This document shows positions 50,061-62,700 of a stretch of 64,000 nt of DNA, piece by piece; the stretch's first letter is position 1, and the number at the start of each line of letters is the position of its first letter. The notes below the pieces were generated by a model. That model ran no database searches and had not been told where the DNA came from. It was given only the letters and a program-made list of their open reading frames with translations. This DNA is from Lanius collurio (lineage: Eukaryota; Chordata; Aves; Passeriformes; Laniidae): assembly GCA_020086605.1 (NCBI GenBank), contig JACBWW010000023.1:766225-830224 (forward strand), in the 5' to 3' direction. A program made the translations under genes and the position numbers.

Positions 50061-51699
50061 GTTAAAATTAAAAAAAATTACTGATACTTGCTACAGACAG
50101 GGAAATTGTTGAACATTATAGGCTATCTTTAAGAACGTTCTCTTCTTAAAATGGGTCACAGGAGCACCAGGTTCTCACTGATACTCACTGTTATCAATCC
50201 TATTTCAGTCCTCTCACTCATTTTAAATACAAAGTGACCATCAAGCGCTCAGCCCTAACAAGGCAGCCACCTCCTACCCCCATTCAAATCCAGCTGTCTT
50301 TGCACCAAAGCCCACTGACAGTGTCATGTTTATTTCCAAGAACCTATTTACCTCCTCTTGGACCGGTTAAACATATTTTTTTATTATTTCTCCTAAATTA
50401 ACACTTGCCAGGTTAATTTGACACTCATTCAATCCTCTCTTGCCCAGTTACTCCTCTACTACCTTCAGTTAGGGAGGGTGAATCAGGCTGAAGGATGTAC
50501 CCTTACACAGAAGTGTAAAACACAAGTACTGCTCTCTTTCAGCCCAACAACATTTTTTCCCATGTGAATGAAAAAACAACCGTTTGTCCTTGGTTTTCAT
50601 CTCTAAGTCTGCAGTTTCCTATTGACTTTGGGCCATCCCACAAGCTTTCCCAGCAGTGAAGTTCAGCTGCATGGCTTCACGTGCTCTGATGTAATTTGAT
50701 AACTATGTGTGCTGACATAAAATGCTGGCCACATCATGCTCATTAAAATGAGTCCTATAAATTACAGTCTGCTTCTCTCCCAGGGCACAGGAGTGCAGTA
50801 TGGACCCTGGAAGTGTCCCAGCAGCTTATCCCACCTGGTCATCCTCATGGGAGAGGCTGGCATGTGATGGCCACTAAAAGTCTCCTGATGGTGGCATTGT
50901 GGGGCCAATGGGAAGGGGAGGACTTGCAGGTCTCAGGAAACAGCAACGCTCAGCTCCTGTGCAGGTCGGAAGGACGGGGGCTCCTCTTGGCCACTGCCTG
51001 CTTGTGAGCAAAGGTCAGTGGCACAAGGGCTCACAGGTAGCAGAGCAGCCTGCTCAGGCCAGAGGAGAGACACAACTGCTCCAAGTCCTCAGCAGTAAGG
51101 AGTTCAGATGTCCTTGCAGGAGCAACAAACCCTCTGGGGAAAATAGACTATTCCCAAACCCACTGGTGATTTGATGCTCTAATGGTCCCAGTTGGCTCAT
51201 TTACGCTAAGAAATAGATTGTTACCTTCTCTATACTTCTTACTTAAGGGCTTGACAGAAGAAATTATTCCCATTATTGAGCACACACAAATCTAAAGGAT
51301 TAGCTGTGCTGGTCACCTACAGCTGCACTTGTGGGGGAGTGGCAGAAGCAGGGGCACACACTGTGAGGGGGAAAAAAAACCCATCTGATGAGCATCCACA
51401 CAGCTCCTGCTCTGGGGCAGCAGGGATCTCACCTATTGACTTTAAAACTGAAATTTTTAAAGCCTGAGCTTCTGCTTAAGTAAAATAATAGTGTGGTTCT
51501 GATAACAATGGCAAGAAATACAGCGGCTTCTTGGGTATCTTATTAATGAGAAACATTAAGCTGAATAAGTGATACACTTTGGCTTTCATTGAACCAACAC
51601 CCACAAATAAATATACTCGTTCCTACAGATAGGGATTCATTCTTCATTTGAATGAGTCTATAATTTAATCCATTGTTACACTCTAACCAGAGCCAATAT
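50061..51699. other. Non-coding stretch with a GC-richer patch
   Basis: A GC-richer patch at 50800-51130 yields chance frames without domains. The segment CCTATTGACTTTGGGCC at 50619-50635 may be another old-repeat scrap. No gene supported. Confidence 0.5.
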
Positions 51700-52270
51700 T
51701 TAACACCTTTTCTAATCAAGCTCTAATTTAATATTTTTAAATTTCTTTTGAATTAGTTGAAATCCTTTCTTTTTTTATTTTTTTTTATCTGAAGGAAAGT
51801 TCTTTTTCTTTGCCTATGATTGAGTTTGATGCAGCTTTGTTAGAGCGCTCTTAAGATACACAGTACACATTTTTATTCTTCTTATCTAAGTTTCCAGGAC
51901 TTGATCAATAGTACAGCATATTTTTCTCTCCAAGAAATAACCAAGTTTATTCAACAAGATTATACATTAATTTTACCATTAGAACATAATATGAGCAGAT
52001 AATCCACAAAAATGCTTCAGATTTTTTGAAAGTGAATTTAATTATAACTAGTAATGTGCATTTGAGAATTATAATTATGAAAAGTCATGTTCTATAAATC
52101 TGAAATGACAGATTATATTTCAAAGCCTTATTGCAGAGGAATTAGAGTACCGATTTATTAGTTGTAAATGTCTGATTATTGCAGCTTTGCTAAAAAACAT
52201 GATCACAGCATATTCTAGCTGGATTTAACATGTTTAATCCTTCCAACAAGAATCATATTTTGAACAGAAA
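51700..52270. promoter_or_regulatory. Candidate conserved AT-rich block
   Basis: Complex AT-rich sequence with many TAAT/ATTA cores (for example AATTATAATTATG near 52067) and a distinctive GATTGAGTTTGATGCAGC near 51820. No transposon or simple repeat explains it, other than a T-rich segment at 51770-51787. It may be a conserved enhancer, but the composition alone would also produce such motifs. Confidence 0.22.
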
Positions 52271-53187
52271 GCAGGACTGTGTTAATTTGTTTATGAGACA
52301 GATTTAGACAACTAATCTTTCTCTTATGATCCCTGAACAGTAATAATTTAAAAATACTTTACATACTTGTATTTTTCCAGCTGCAGACTACAGCTGATTA
52401 TGAAATTTACATTCATCTATAAGCACCATGATTATCACTTGGCTTTAGGAATGGTGCTTCCCATTATGTCTCAGCTGCTGAGGAACACCCTGCACACACA
52501 AAGCCTGAATCACCTCTGTGAAGGATTTACCCAGTCATGTGGAGAAAGTTATGGAAGGCAACCACGATGTTGGGCATTTCTCTCCTGCCTCTCCCCACAC
52601 AAGCCCTACAACTTCCCAGCAAATCCAAAAGTGCCAAACAAACTTACTCTGCTTGCATCAACTGAAAACACAGCCCTCTTCTTCACTAACCAAACATCGT
52701 GGGGTATGGTATAGGGTGGGTTTTCCTCAAAGCCATTAATTAGTCTTACAGTTTCTCATGAAGTTCCTTCATGGGAAAGATGAGCTAAAGTTTATAAAGA
52801 ATACAGACATTTCTTTATCTGTCAAGTATTAAAGTTTTAAATGAGGATATTTACAGATCTAGAATGACTCACTACTAAACTATTAGGTGTATATATTTGA
52901 AAAATCTTCCTACTGGACCTAATTTTTATCTGCACAATTATAAGAACATGTTTCTTCATCAAACAATGGAGCAGAGGGAATCAACTGTTTCTCCAGATGC
53001 CTGCTATCTGGATTTTTATTAGGAATTAGAATCAATCTCAAGATAAATTTGTTTACATTTCTTTAAACAAAGAACCCCTCTGGTGATTATTTCCTGGCCA
53101 GTGGTGCCATGTCAGTTTGGGTACAACCTTACTCCTCTACCCCTCAGATGATGCAGCAGAAGTCCCTTGGGCTGGCCGAGCTGAGCA
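52271..53187. other. Non-coding stretch, nothing distinct
   Basis: The frame at 52367-52714 plus (115 codons) is unrecognised and lacks exon-like borders. No other feature. Confidence 0.5.
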
Positions 53188-53260
53188 AAGGTTCGTGTTC
53201 TTCAGGGCAGAAACTATTCTAGAAGGGGCACGGTCCTGCCTGGGCTCCCCAAGACTCCCA
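53188..53260 (+). mobile_element. Ancient L3/L2-type LINE 3' end fragment
   Basis: AAGGTTCGTGTTCTTCAGGG followed by CAGAAACTATTCTAG and GGGCACGGTCCTGCCTGGGC matches, with decay, the old LINE tail 'TTGTAAGCTCTTCGGGGCAGGGACTATCT ... GGGGCCCTGATCCTGG'. It has the same orientation as 49930-50060. It accounts for much of the 60-codon plus-strand frame at 53117-53299, which I therefore do not call as a gene. Confidence 0.38.
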
Positions 53261-56200
53261 TCACCCCCACAGATGCATCTCTGTGGTCTGAGGAGGTGAG
53301 AAACAGATCTTGGAACCACATTTTGCATGGATTTACATATTTTATTTCCTTTCACACAAAGGAATTTCTTCCAAAATGCCACTCAGAAACAAAGGCAATG
53401 TAAGCATTGCACAAGCCTACAAATAATCTGAATTCTACTCTTTTCTGTAAAGGGAAAACACATTTCTGTTGTGATGATAGCAGGCTTCTAGAGGCTTTAA
53501 ACATGCCTTGTTGGTATATAGGTAAAATCAGAGCAATAGAAAAGAAACAGACTTTATTCAGTAAGAACTGAAAGATCTCATTACAGCCTTGCCATTCAGT
53601 TGTCCATCAACCTGCAGTACATGGCACATATTTGCTGCTACATAGTTTCTAAAAATAGATGAGTAAATAAAAAAAAGTCTGGTGACAGCCTGAACTTCAG
53701 AAAACCCCATCTCACTTTACATCAAGTATAGTCAGGCAGCACTTGGCAATCATTAATTTCACTCATTTATCACAGGTGCTGCAAACTGAACTGCCAGTGG
53801 AGTAGTGGATAGAAGGCTACAAGCAATCCAGCATGGTTTGCAAAAACAATATAATAATATTTTACCAGTCAGCTGTTTCCAGTGAAAAATCAGAAGCAAC
53901 AGACTACTTGCTCTAGACCAAAACATGTGAATATTCCTGGAAGTCTTTTCTACTGCAGATTTCACAGCTTGTATTGTTTATCTGCAGTGGGGGAACCATT
54001 TGTTACTGTGCTAGAGAGTTACTTGAGGTGGATTGCAATGTTTAGACCTTGCCATTAAGTACAAACCCTCCCAACAACAATTTTCCCACCACATCTATAG
54101 CTTGTTACAGCTAATGAAGAAAATCGTGTACGGAAAAGAATAAAATCTCACCCCCTACAAAGGACAAGGTTTGGCAACTTGACTTCTTTAACATGTATAC
54201 TGACCATGCAGATAGGGCACTTCATCTGTGCTGTAATCAGGTCTGCTCCATCCCTGAGAGGGCTCACAAATGTGCTTTCAGCACACCTGTTTGTCACCCA
54301 TTGTGACTGACCGTGAAGAGAAGCAGCCTGAAGAAACTTAGGCTGCAACAATTTGAACCCAGCAGAGCCACGGAAGGAACAAGATGCTCACAAGGAGGAT
54401 TAAAAACTTACACATTTCAAGTGCAATGAGCTGGATTTCTTTGAAAAATGTTAACTATAACCTTCACTGAAAGATTAAGATATACAATAAAAATGAGAGA
54501 AATATTTGCTGGTCTTTCACTGATTTCCTTTTTATTTTTCTATATATATATTCAGCCTGAGAGTGGAATAGAAAAACCTGCACTCTCATCTTAAAGACAG
54601 CATAGATCACTCTATGCACCCAGCAGAGAACCTTTTCAACTTCTCCAATACAGAACAAATCAGAAAGCCAGACCTTTTATTTTTTCCCTTATGATAAAAG
54701 TCTTTTGACGCCCTTTAGCAAAGACAGAGGATATATAAACACACCTCAGCCAGTGTAAGATGGCAAAACCTACCTGAGAAATCAGGCCAAGTATATTAAC
54801 CCATGCTGAGCTCCATAACATTATGGTTACATTCCTAATTTAAAGCTGGCTCAGATGTGTCTATATGAACAGTTCTGCATGACTGTGCAGTCACATCCAA
54901 AGAAACACACTGAATTTTTTGGAAGTTGACCATCCAATTCCTGCAAACTCAAGATGCTTGCTAGCAAAAAAAAAATAAAGAGGTTTAGAAAAGTTTTATA
55001 GGCCTACTTTTCTGGGAGGTTTAAGGCAAGTGCTCACCTACCTTCATTCAGAATCTGATTTTCTCTCATTCTGAGTTTTTAAGTAATTGGTATATTGTGA
55101 AGCCAATAAAAATGTATCAGGTTGATTTTAACAAGGACTGTATGCCATCCATATATTACATTCAGCATCTCTAAGAGTAATAGATGGGATGTAAAAGCTG
55201 TTACTGTTTTTCTCAGTCCATGCAATTGGGTTATTCTGCTTCTCTTTGGAGAATACAAATATATGCATGGTAGGCCAAATGCTCCCTATTGTTTTTTTAT
55301 TTGCTTGAAGGGACAAACTTGGCCAGGAATATCTTAGGGCAGACTCCAAGTACTCTAATTCTGCTTTCATTATGTTCCATTTTCTCATTTCTGTGTTTTC
55401 AGTATTCATTTCATCCTTCTCCAGCTTCTTTTTCCAACTCAGCAGTTCTTACACTGAGCTGATCAGCATTTTGCCGTGGTACAAATATCCATCCCCTGAT
55501 ATCTTTACACAAGTCAATGACTGAAAGAAGCAGCATGATACAGCTTCATCCCCTCCCCAGGGGAATGCAAAAAACTAAAGCCAGTTTTGTGTGGGGAGAG
55601 ATAGAAGCTTAAGTGGAAGTGATCTTAGGGGTGCCTCTTCCATCCTTCTCCTTTTGCTAAATAAGCACCAACCTAATACAAATTCTGGAGGCTTTGCTGC
55701 CTTTTTTTTTTTTCCCCTTACCAGGCACACACACATCCTCACCACCAGGCTGCAGAAATATTTGTTGGCAGGTTTTTTTAGAGCTGTATTATCCTCAGTT
55801 TGTGAGTACACTGAGTTGGAGTATATTTGTTGCATTATGGTTTACTCCAGATAAGACAGAGAGCAGTCCCTTGGGACAGCTTTGCAGCTTGTGCAAGTCA
55901 TCATGCTTCAGCTGAAATTAGTGGAATCCCTCACATTTTACATGTGCTGTGGGCCAGACACTCAGCAAGCTACTGGGAAGTATTTCCTGAGAAATAGCTG
56001 AGTGCAGCATTCACACAGATCTTAGATTTTGGAGGTTGTTTTAATGGATTCAAAGAACACACTACAATTCAAATACATTTGAAGATATATCTGAGTTTTG
56101 CCCTGGCTGGTGTGAGGAAGACAATTGCTGATCTGGTAGCTGGCATGAACTTACACAACTATCATATACTTGGTTTTCAGGTATTTAGGTGAAAGCATCT

Positions 56201-56579
56201 ATGTCCCCCCTGCTTACCCTAACTACCAAAGGCAACTGAGGATCCCAGAGGGCTGGAGAGACTGATACAAAGACTGAAAGACTGTTTTTTCTTGGAATTG
56301 CTCAGTAAGATGCATTACTGGCAATCTAGAATATATACCAGGGAATGCCTCCCATCTCTTCCCAGCACTTCTGAGCACTTTTGAGGCTTGTCAGTATGGC
56401 TAAACCCAAGGAATGCCTATAGACATGTTGAGTATCCTAGTTCAAGAGTGGGTTTGATTACTTGCTACATAATAAATTATCCAAAAGCAACCTTTGAAGA
56501 CATACAACCCCTAACACTTTAAAATTAAGACTAAATTCAATTTAGAAAAATTGTAAAACAGTTTCCCTGAAATTAATCT
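53261..56579. other. Non-coding stretch, short AT microsatellite only
   Basis: A short (AT)n tract lies at about 54540-54550. T-rich and A-rich runs occur near 55703-55714 and 54966-54976. No gene, RNA or transposon supported. Confidence 0.5.
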
Positions 56580-56830
56580 TAAATGAAGTTTCTTGCTTGG
56601 CCTCTCGCTCGCTGCAGATAATCAATCTCGACGGGGCTGTGTGAGAAACGGAGGCTACTGAAAGGGAAGTGAAATTAAAGAGAGGAGCTAGGCTAGGAAG
56701 ATGAAAAAAGCTATCTAATTATCAACATTTTATTAGAAACTATTAACTAATATTCAATTAGTTGCCATCACTGAAGCAAAGGGACAGGAAAACGGAAAAC
56801 AAACCTTGACAAGGTGTTCATTTCCTAATG
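56580..56830. promoter_or_regulatory. Candidate conserved block retaining CpGs
   Basis: The first 80 bp keep several CpGs (CTCTCGCTCGCTGC, CTCGACGGGG, AAACGGAGG). The following part is AT-rich with ATTA cores (CTAATTATC, TCAATTAGTTG) and a GATAATCAATC segment. CpG survival next to homeobox-type cores is suggestive of constraint. Not confirmed by alignment. Confidence 0.3.
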
Positions 56831-59703
56831 AATGGGAGATGAGGGGAATCACTTATTGGTGGTTTACCCCTGGTCAGAGCCTTGGGGCAACTCACCCAGC
56901 GTGAGGCAATGGGACTGGCTGGTTGCCAGCATTAACTGTACTTATTACATTCATCCCATGCAGAACACATCCATCTCCTGCTCTGCCTTGACATCCCATT
57001 TATTCCGAGATTCATTGGTCATGTCCCCAATCACCAAAATGAATAGAAACTTTCCAGCATGATGGATTGTGGTTCTAATTAGGACTAAAGAAAAGATCCC
57101 CACTCAAGTAGAGCCCTTTTTCTTTTACTTCTTCTCCTAATAAAATAGTATTCCTAGCCAACTTTGTGACTAATGTCCTTTCATGGTGGTTGTCCACTGT
57201 AGGTCACCCAGTCAAAAAGAAACAGTAGTCCTTCCAGAATGGATTTTTCCTCCCCTAACAACTACACAAATTATTACAGAAAAAAGTCCAGACACGCTGA
57301 AAACCATGCACACACAGTTTGTTGATGTGCAGCAGATGTTTAGAATACCGAACTTTGGACAGTGTTTGTCCCTTTTGTGTCCCAGAATTTCTTTTAACAA
57401 AATGCAGATAAACAGAAACAGTCAGAATAAGGAAAAAACTGCAATAGGCCTGGCAACGATTAAAATTGCTGATAAATCTAATTTTTGTTAATCAAGTTAA
57501 ATTTGATGTCAGCATTTTCAAGTAATGGCACTAAACAAAGTGCCACTATTTCAAACTAAGCCTAACATATAAGTTGGTTGTGTTACCTCTCATTTCAATA
57601 TGTACATCAGAAATAAACATATGCCCTGACATAGCAAGAGACTTTTTAAAAAGTACCCTCTGAGATCTTTCTCCCATTTCTCACATTGGGGGTCTTCCAA
57701 TAATTGTGTCTTTAATATTATAAAAATGCAATTTCCTTTATAGCGATCTTCACATTTTTCTGTAAATTGTTAGGTCTCTGCTGTGGAAGTACAGCACACC
57801 AGGACAGGACAAAGGAAAAAATACAGTGTAGTGAGGGCAGCACTATTCTGTTTGAAACACTTTTCAAGTTAGAGATAGCATCTTACCTGGTGGCAAGTGA
57901 ATAACAAATAAAGAGATTTGCACAAATGGAAAAATCATCCATTTTAAATTGCATTTACAAGTCAGAAGAAAGTCAACTGCAGTTACAAAAGAATTCAGGA
58001 ATTCACAGATACATAAAGAATACTCCAAGTCATTAAAATAGCCTGATGACTATTTAAAAACACCAAGAAGAGTGCAAACACCAAGTAGATTCACTTACTA
58101 CACAATAGACTGCAAGTATTAAGTACCAACAATCTGCTACAAAGTTTGTCACATTTCAAAAGATGAGCATCCTGTCTGACCTCTTATCTGTACTACCTTC
58201 ACATAGAAGAACATGAAACTTCCTCTAGAAACAATGGAAACAATTCACAAGGAGTCTGTTTTAATAGGTACTATTTAAAGGACAACAACTTTTGGAAAGG
58301 GAAAAGAACAATTTCCTAACTTTCCTAAAATAAAATATTTGGGATTATCCTGAGATTTAACTTTAGCATTCCCTATAAAGTTTAAATAAGATGTCAAAAG
58401 AAATTTCAGTGCACTAAAGCATATGAATTTCACGGCTTGTTGGCAGAGCCCAAATTTATGAGCAGCACTCACCAGGGAAGCATCATGACTTGTATGAGGT
58501 CCAATTTCTCATGGCATTGTCCAGAAATGTGATGCCCATGCAAAGATACCCAGCCAAACAAACAAAAAGCATACAGAAACCCCTACACCACCACTGCAGG
58601 AAGAGCTGGGCAATTGCTATTTGTAACTGTGGTCTTAATTTGATTCTGCAGACCAAAGCTCTCATCTCCTGCCATTTACTGCTGTCAAAACACAGATCTC
58701 TTTTTCCTCTTGAATATTTTTACCTTTAAGCAAGTATGAACTAACTTGGTGTGTTGGAAATGTAATTTTTTGGACCATAAAAGCCAAAAGAGACATTTTT
58801 TTCCCTAGTGCTAGAAGATGCATACCAAGTGCGTATACATCCAAGAACAGCTATGAAGTTTGCTGTGGAAACTCTTCATTGGGTGGGAGAGGAAACAGGT
58901 AATTACATTATTTTTTACTCTTATTTGATAGCAAAGTTGCTTATGAACTTGGTTAGGTGTTTTTAAAATGTCTACTCTAAATGCACATGCTCTATAAACA
59001 CACAACAAAGCAGGTTGTCAGGTTTTGCCAAAAGCCCACTAATTTAGGGGATACTTTCAATGACATTTGGATTTTTTTCCATGCTTGCTTGAGCTTATGC
59101 TGGTACTGAACTGTTTCCCACTCAAGCACCATCCCAAACCAGGATTTTATCCTATTTTTTCTCTTTCATGCAATGGATTTAAGACAATAATCCAGTATCC
59201 TGATCCAGCTTCTGTGTCATTCTGTACAACTCTGAAATACTCCCAGAGACAAATCTAACTTTACACAGTTGTCAAACACAAAACATTGCCATAAAACCCT
59301 TGAGACCTTTGAGTCCAACTGTGAACATAACATGCCCCAAGCCCACCACTAACCCCTGTCCCCAGGTGCCTCATACATTGAGGAATTTTATCCAGATAGG
59401 AGGGGAAATATCTTCATAGGCTATTGGTCTGATTCACCCTGTGACAGCTTCTCCCATATCACTGTACCCAGACATGTCACTCTCACTCACTGCACCAAGA
59501 TAAAACAAAAAGAAAGTTAGCCCACATGCAGCATGCCTGCCTTTACACCCCCCACTTCCTCCCCCAAAAAGGTCAGGTGGTTTTGGAAATAACATAAAAT
59601 TGCCTATTAGTTGCTAAAGGCACTGGGGGCTTGATGGCTCCTGTACTGGCTCTAGCAAGTTTCCAGTGATGTTCCTTTCAGTACATTCTGAGAATAACAC
59701 TCC
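56831..59703. other. Non-coding stretch, nothing distinct
   Basis: AT-rich DNA with chance open frames up to 102 codons (57183-57491 plus). The minus-strand splice-like CAG|GTAAG sequence at about 57885-57895 has no convincing matching exon. Confidence 0.5.
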
Positions 59704-59746
59704 TGCATAATTTAAATGAGCACTATAAATTGTCATTTAAATTGCA
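59704..59746. repeat. Inverted repeat able to form a hairpin
   Basis: The left arm TGCA(TA)ATTTAAATGA at 59704-59719 and the right arm TCATTTAAATTGCA at 59733-59746 pair over 14 bp with a 2-nt bulge and a 13-nt loop. The stem is AT-rich, so it is more likely to matter as a cruciform or a bound palindrome than as a microRNA precursor. Confidence 0.75.
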
Positions 59747-62700
59747 TGAGAATCTCAGATAAGGTTGGCAGAAGATCCAGAAAGAGCCCTTGAGTGTCAG
59801 ATTAACACAGCAGGCAGGAGACAAAACCAGGCATTTTCTTTTCATTTTGACTAAAATCTTTCAGAGAGAAAATCAAAGCTTCTCCAATTCCTGACCTTTC
59901 ATTTCAATGAAGAACATAGAATCTGCAATCTTCTGCTGTAATTGATCAGTGTTTAAAATGAACAAACTGTAGATTAATATAATATACTCAGGCCAGAAAA
60001 GCAAGATCTCTCAGGGCATTCTTCGAAGCAGATCCCTCGCTTCCACAAAAATGGATAATTTAATCTTTGTCATTGGCCTGTCTCTGTCAAAGAGAACAAT
60101 GGATAGTCTATTCACAATTGATGACTATATAGAAATTAATATTAGTAAAAGGTGTCCATTTAGTGTCTCACCTTCTGTGCTAAAGGTGACATCCATGATG
60201 GATGCATCCTAAGACAATGGATTTATCTTTAAAATGGAGTAATTACACAGTGGATGCATGGGTGACATAATGACATTGTGGTTTTATATTAATAAAAGAA
60301 AGAAATATTCTTTCTGAAGAAGGAAAAAAATATGACTAACATGGTCATTTATGAGATTTTGGCAGCTACTTTGTAACTGCAAAAAGCACTGTTGAATTGT
60401 TAAGCTATAAATTAGAGTCCTACATACTTTAAGCACTTCATGATCAGCTTTCATGTGACAAGCCCTAGTTAACAAAATTAAAGGTGCTCATGAGCACCTA
60501 AATCTCCCACCTTTACATGGGGGAGTTGAAACTGGGACAGAAGTAAGAGGCAAAGTACACAAGATTTGAGGATGGGAATAAAGGGATGTAACTTGACTTC
60601 TGGATGCACCACAGGCCCCTCAGGACCACTACTTTTTCTGTTTGGCAAGTAAATATCAGGGTGCTCCCTGAGGTGCTCTAGGAAATCCAGCCTTCCCCAG
60701 AGAAGGATTTGCAAAATTGCTGGTAACTGCAGGACCTGAGGGACCAGTTTGGCACAGAGGCTACAAAACCAGGCCTCAGGTGGCCAATTCACTGCCCCGC
60801 TGGTATCCAACAGCATCTGCTCCCTGTGGTACTCATTATTAATAAATAATGCTAATGTCTGACAGAATTATGCCCTTGGGTGAGGTGTGGTTTGTGAGGT
60901 TTTTTCCTCTCCTCCCAAAAATGCCCAGGCTCACCCACTATTAAGATTTTCTTTATGCCCCGTGCCTGGTGGTTTGTGTGGTGCATACTGCTGCTTTCTG
61001 AAAATTCACCACAGAATTCAAAATACAGTATCTCAAACAGAAAACTTGAAATTATCTTGTTCTGAAGCTTTCTTTAAAACTAAATCTTCAACTAATACCA
61101 GCCTCTTTACATTGGTTCTCTAAAATATACAATTTGACCTAAATTAGACTTTTTAATTTCCCCAACTTTATCATAAAGAATAACCAGCACATTGAATAGT
61201 TACTAAAGTCCCATTGTTTGTTTAGTACCCAGTAATCTCTGGGACTTCAAGCTTGAAGTTTAAAAAGCAGTCTTTGACAGAGGTTCTCATCATTAGAGTC
61301 ATTTAGATGCTGGATTTGGTGGGGAGGTTTTATATATATATAAATATGCTCAATTTTAGTATTTTAAAACATTAAATAACTAAAAGCAAACAGAAATATG
61401 TGCTCTTGTTAGACTGGTTATAAATTTGCTCAAATGTATTAGTTATTAAAAAGGTGGTAAATGTTGATATGATATTAAGCAAGAAGCTAAAATTCACCTT
61501 CTGTAACTTTTCTGAGGTTTCAGTAAGAACTACTAGCAAAATTTAGATGCCAAAATCATGCAGTTCTGAAGGATAATGAATAACAAGGAATAATATAAGG
61601 TTTTGTTTTAATGAAATATCATACTCAGGTCAGTCCAAACTGTTAGAGCTCAAGAATGAATAGTACAGAAACAAAAAATTAATTTAAGTTTTCATTGTAA
61701 GGTACATCAAAAAGAAAATATCCAGTCCCTTATTTCATGAAACCCTTACATTTTGTGCCTGTCAATTGAACTGATTGCTATTCCTTAATAAACCACTGTT
61801 CAGTGACAAAGCTTCCCTACGTAGTCAGTCTTTACAGCAAATTTCTAAAACTGTTATCTCTGGAGAGCTCCCATTCCCAGTTCCAAAATTCTATTTAAAA
61901 GGCAGCTAAAAACATTAAATACTTTCCAAAGTGTACTTTTCTATTAATCCACAGCTACAGCTGTCACAGGGATTTTAGGAGTCAGGCAGTGAAATGGGAG
62001 TGGACCATGAAAAACTACATTATGATGTAGTCCACAGCTTGAAGGCAAGTGGAGTCTAAATTTAAGGAGAGAACAAACATTGGCTTTGAGTTTGAATATT
62101 CAACTCCATTTCTCTCTTTAATTTGAATTAATTTGCTGATCCATGCTTCATATACTTTCCTTTCAAGGCTGACTGTTAATTTAGCAAAGGACACATCAAC
62201 TGCTCAAAGAGGAAACATTTCCAGCACCAGCTTGACATTCAGCCACCTCTTCCCAGGTCATCAGACTGGAAGCTAATGACTAAACCCATCCATTCCAAGT
62301 TTCTGACTTGGTAGGCAGAGGGTTTCTCTTGCAGGTTTTTCCTGAAATGTATTTCAGGACAAAAATTATGGAACAAGGCCAACAGTAAAGATTTGGTGTT
62401 ACTCCAAACAAATTTTCCCCTTCTTTATGTGAATAAACTTAGGTAAAATTTGAAATATTATTTTGAGACCTTCAAATAAACAATTATGCTATTAATGCTG
62501 CTCATTTCAAAGAAGTGGTTCAGGTCTTTAAAGGAGACAATAAACAATAGCAACTAGGAAGAAATTTGAAAATACAATTCTATGAAGATTATGAACTACA
62601 AAATACACCCAAATAAAATGGATTGCACAGCTGTAAGTAATAATTTAAAAGACCATACCAAAGGTAAACAAGAGGCATTGAGTTATTTGAAGGAATATAT

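Noticed and set aside
55020..55060. Minus-strand short exon ending AAG|GTAGGT
   Set aside because: The presumed acceptor lacks a polypyrimidine tract.
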